A stretch of 5,874 bases of DNA from Campylobacteraceae bacterium. GTDB taxonomy: Bacteria; Campylobacterota; Campylobacteria; Campylobacterales; Sulfurovaceae. Every line of letters starts with the position of its first letter. The first letter of the stretch is position 1. Under the pieces are notes generated by a model, which was not told where the DNA came from, did no database searches, and worked only from the letters and a program-made list of their open reading frames with translations. The DNA is taken from contig JALSQB010000003.1 in NCBI GenBank assembly GCA_026985655.1, positions 1 through 5,874 on the forward strand, in the 5' to 3' direction. Position numbers and translations under genes: made by a program. Positions 5,873 to 5,874 of this stretch are shown here, piece by piece.

Positions 5873-5874
5873 GA
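5866..5874 (+). promoter_or_regulatory. Possible ribosome binding site of a divergent gene beyond the edge
   Basis: GAAAGGAGA is a strong Shine-Dalgarno match on the plus strand and ends exactly at the window edge. No start codon is visible inside the window. If real, an ATG should follow within about 5-9 nt outside it, leaving a very short shared intergenic region with the efflux operon. The same bases form the third copy of the 10-bp direct repeats, so the match could be incidental. Confidence 0.35.

Overview
The window is AT-rich (roughly mid-30s % GC by eye) and is almost filled by one four-gene operon on the minus strand. The operon encodes a complete tripartite RND efflux machine. Gene order in the direction of transcription (right to left) is: TolC-like outer-membrane channel (5810-4437), short periplasmic adaptor/membrane fusion protein (4440-3649), N-terminal half of the RND pump (3646-1943) and C-terminal half of the RND pump (1942-218). 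The junctions are very tight: a 4-bp ATGA overlap, a 2-nt gap, and a TAG stop followed at once by ATG. Each downstream start has its own Shine-Dalgarno-like sequence, so the genes are probably co-transcribed and translationally coupled. Base composition, protein style and the absence of a clear -35 box suggest a Campylobacterota (epsilonproteobacterial) genome such as the Sulfurimonas, Sulfurovum or Arcobacter type. This is an inference from style, not a database match.

The inner-membrane pump is the most unusual part. It is encoded as two consecutive open frames in the same reading frame, separated by a single amber codon (1943-1945) whose next codon is the ATG of the second half. The break lies in the cytoplasmic linker between TM6 and TM7, where a split need not disrupt either six-helix half. 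The first half ends in a tail rich in His with a CxxC pair, which resembles a metal-binding segment. Whether the pump is two chains, a readthrough product or a recent nonsense allele cannot be settled from sequence alone. The substrate is also unknown.

At the right edge, 5811-5874 is a compact control region. It holds a 37-bp near-perfect inverted repeat (two 16-bp arms, 15 of 16 pairs) spanning candidate TATAAT boxes on both strands, three 10-bp imperfect direct repeats, and a Shine-Dalgarno-like GAAAGGAGA facing out of the window. This suggests a divergent gene just beyond the edge, possibly a regulator, sharing an operator with the pump operon.

At the left edge (1-217) there is a possible C-terminal fragment of a convergent plus-strand gene ending at 111. 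A 9-bp-stem hairpin (153-183) follows and could terminate one or both convergent transcripts. I see no tRNA, rRNA, CRISPR array or insertion sequence.
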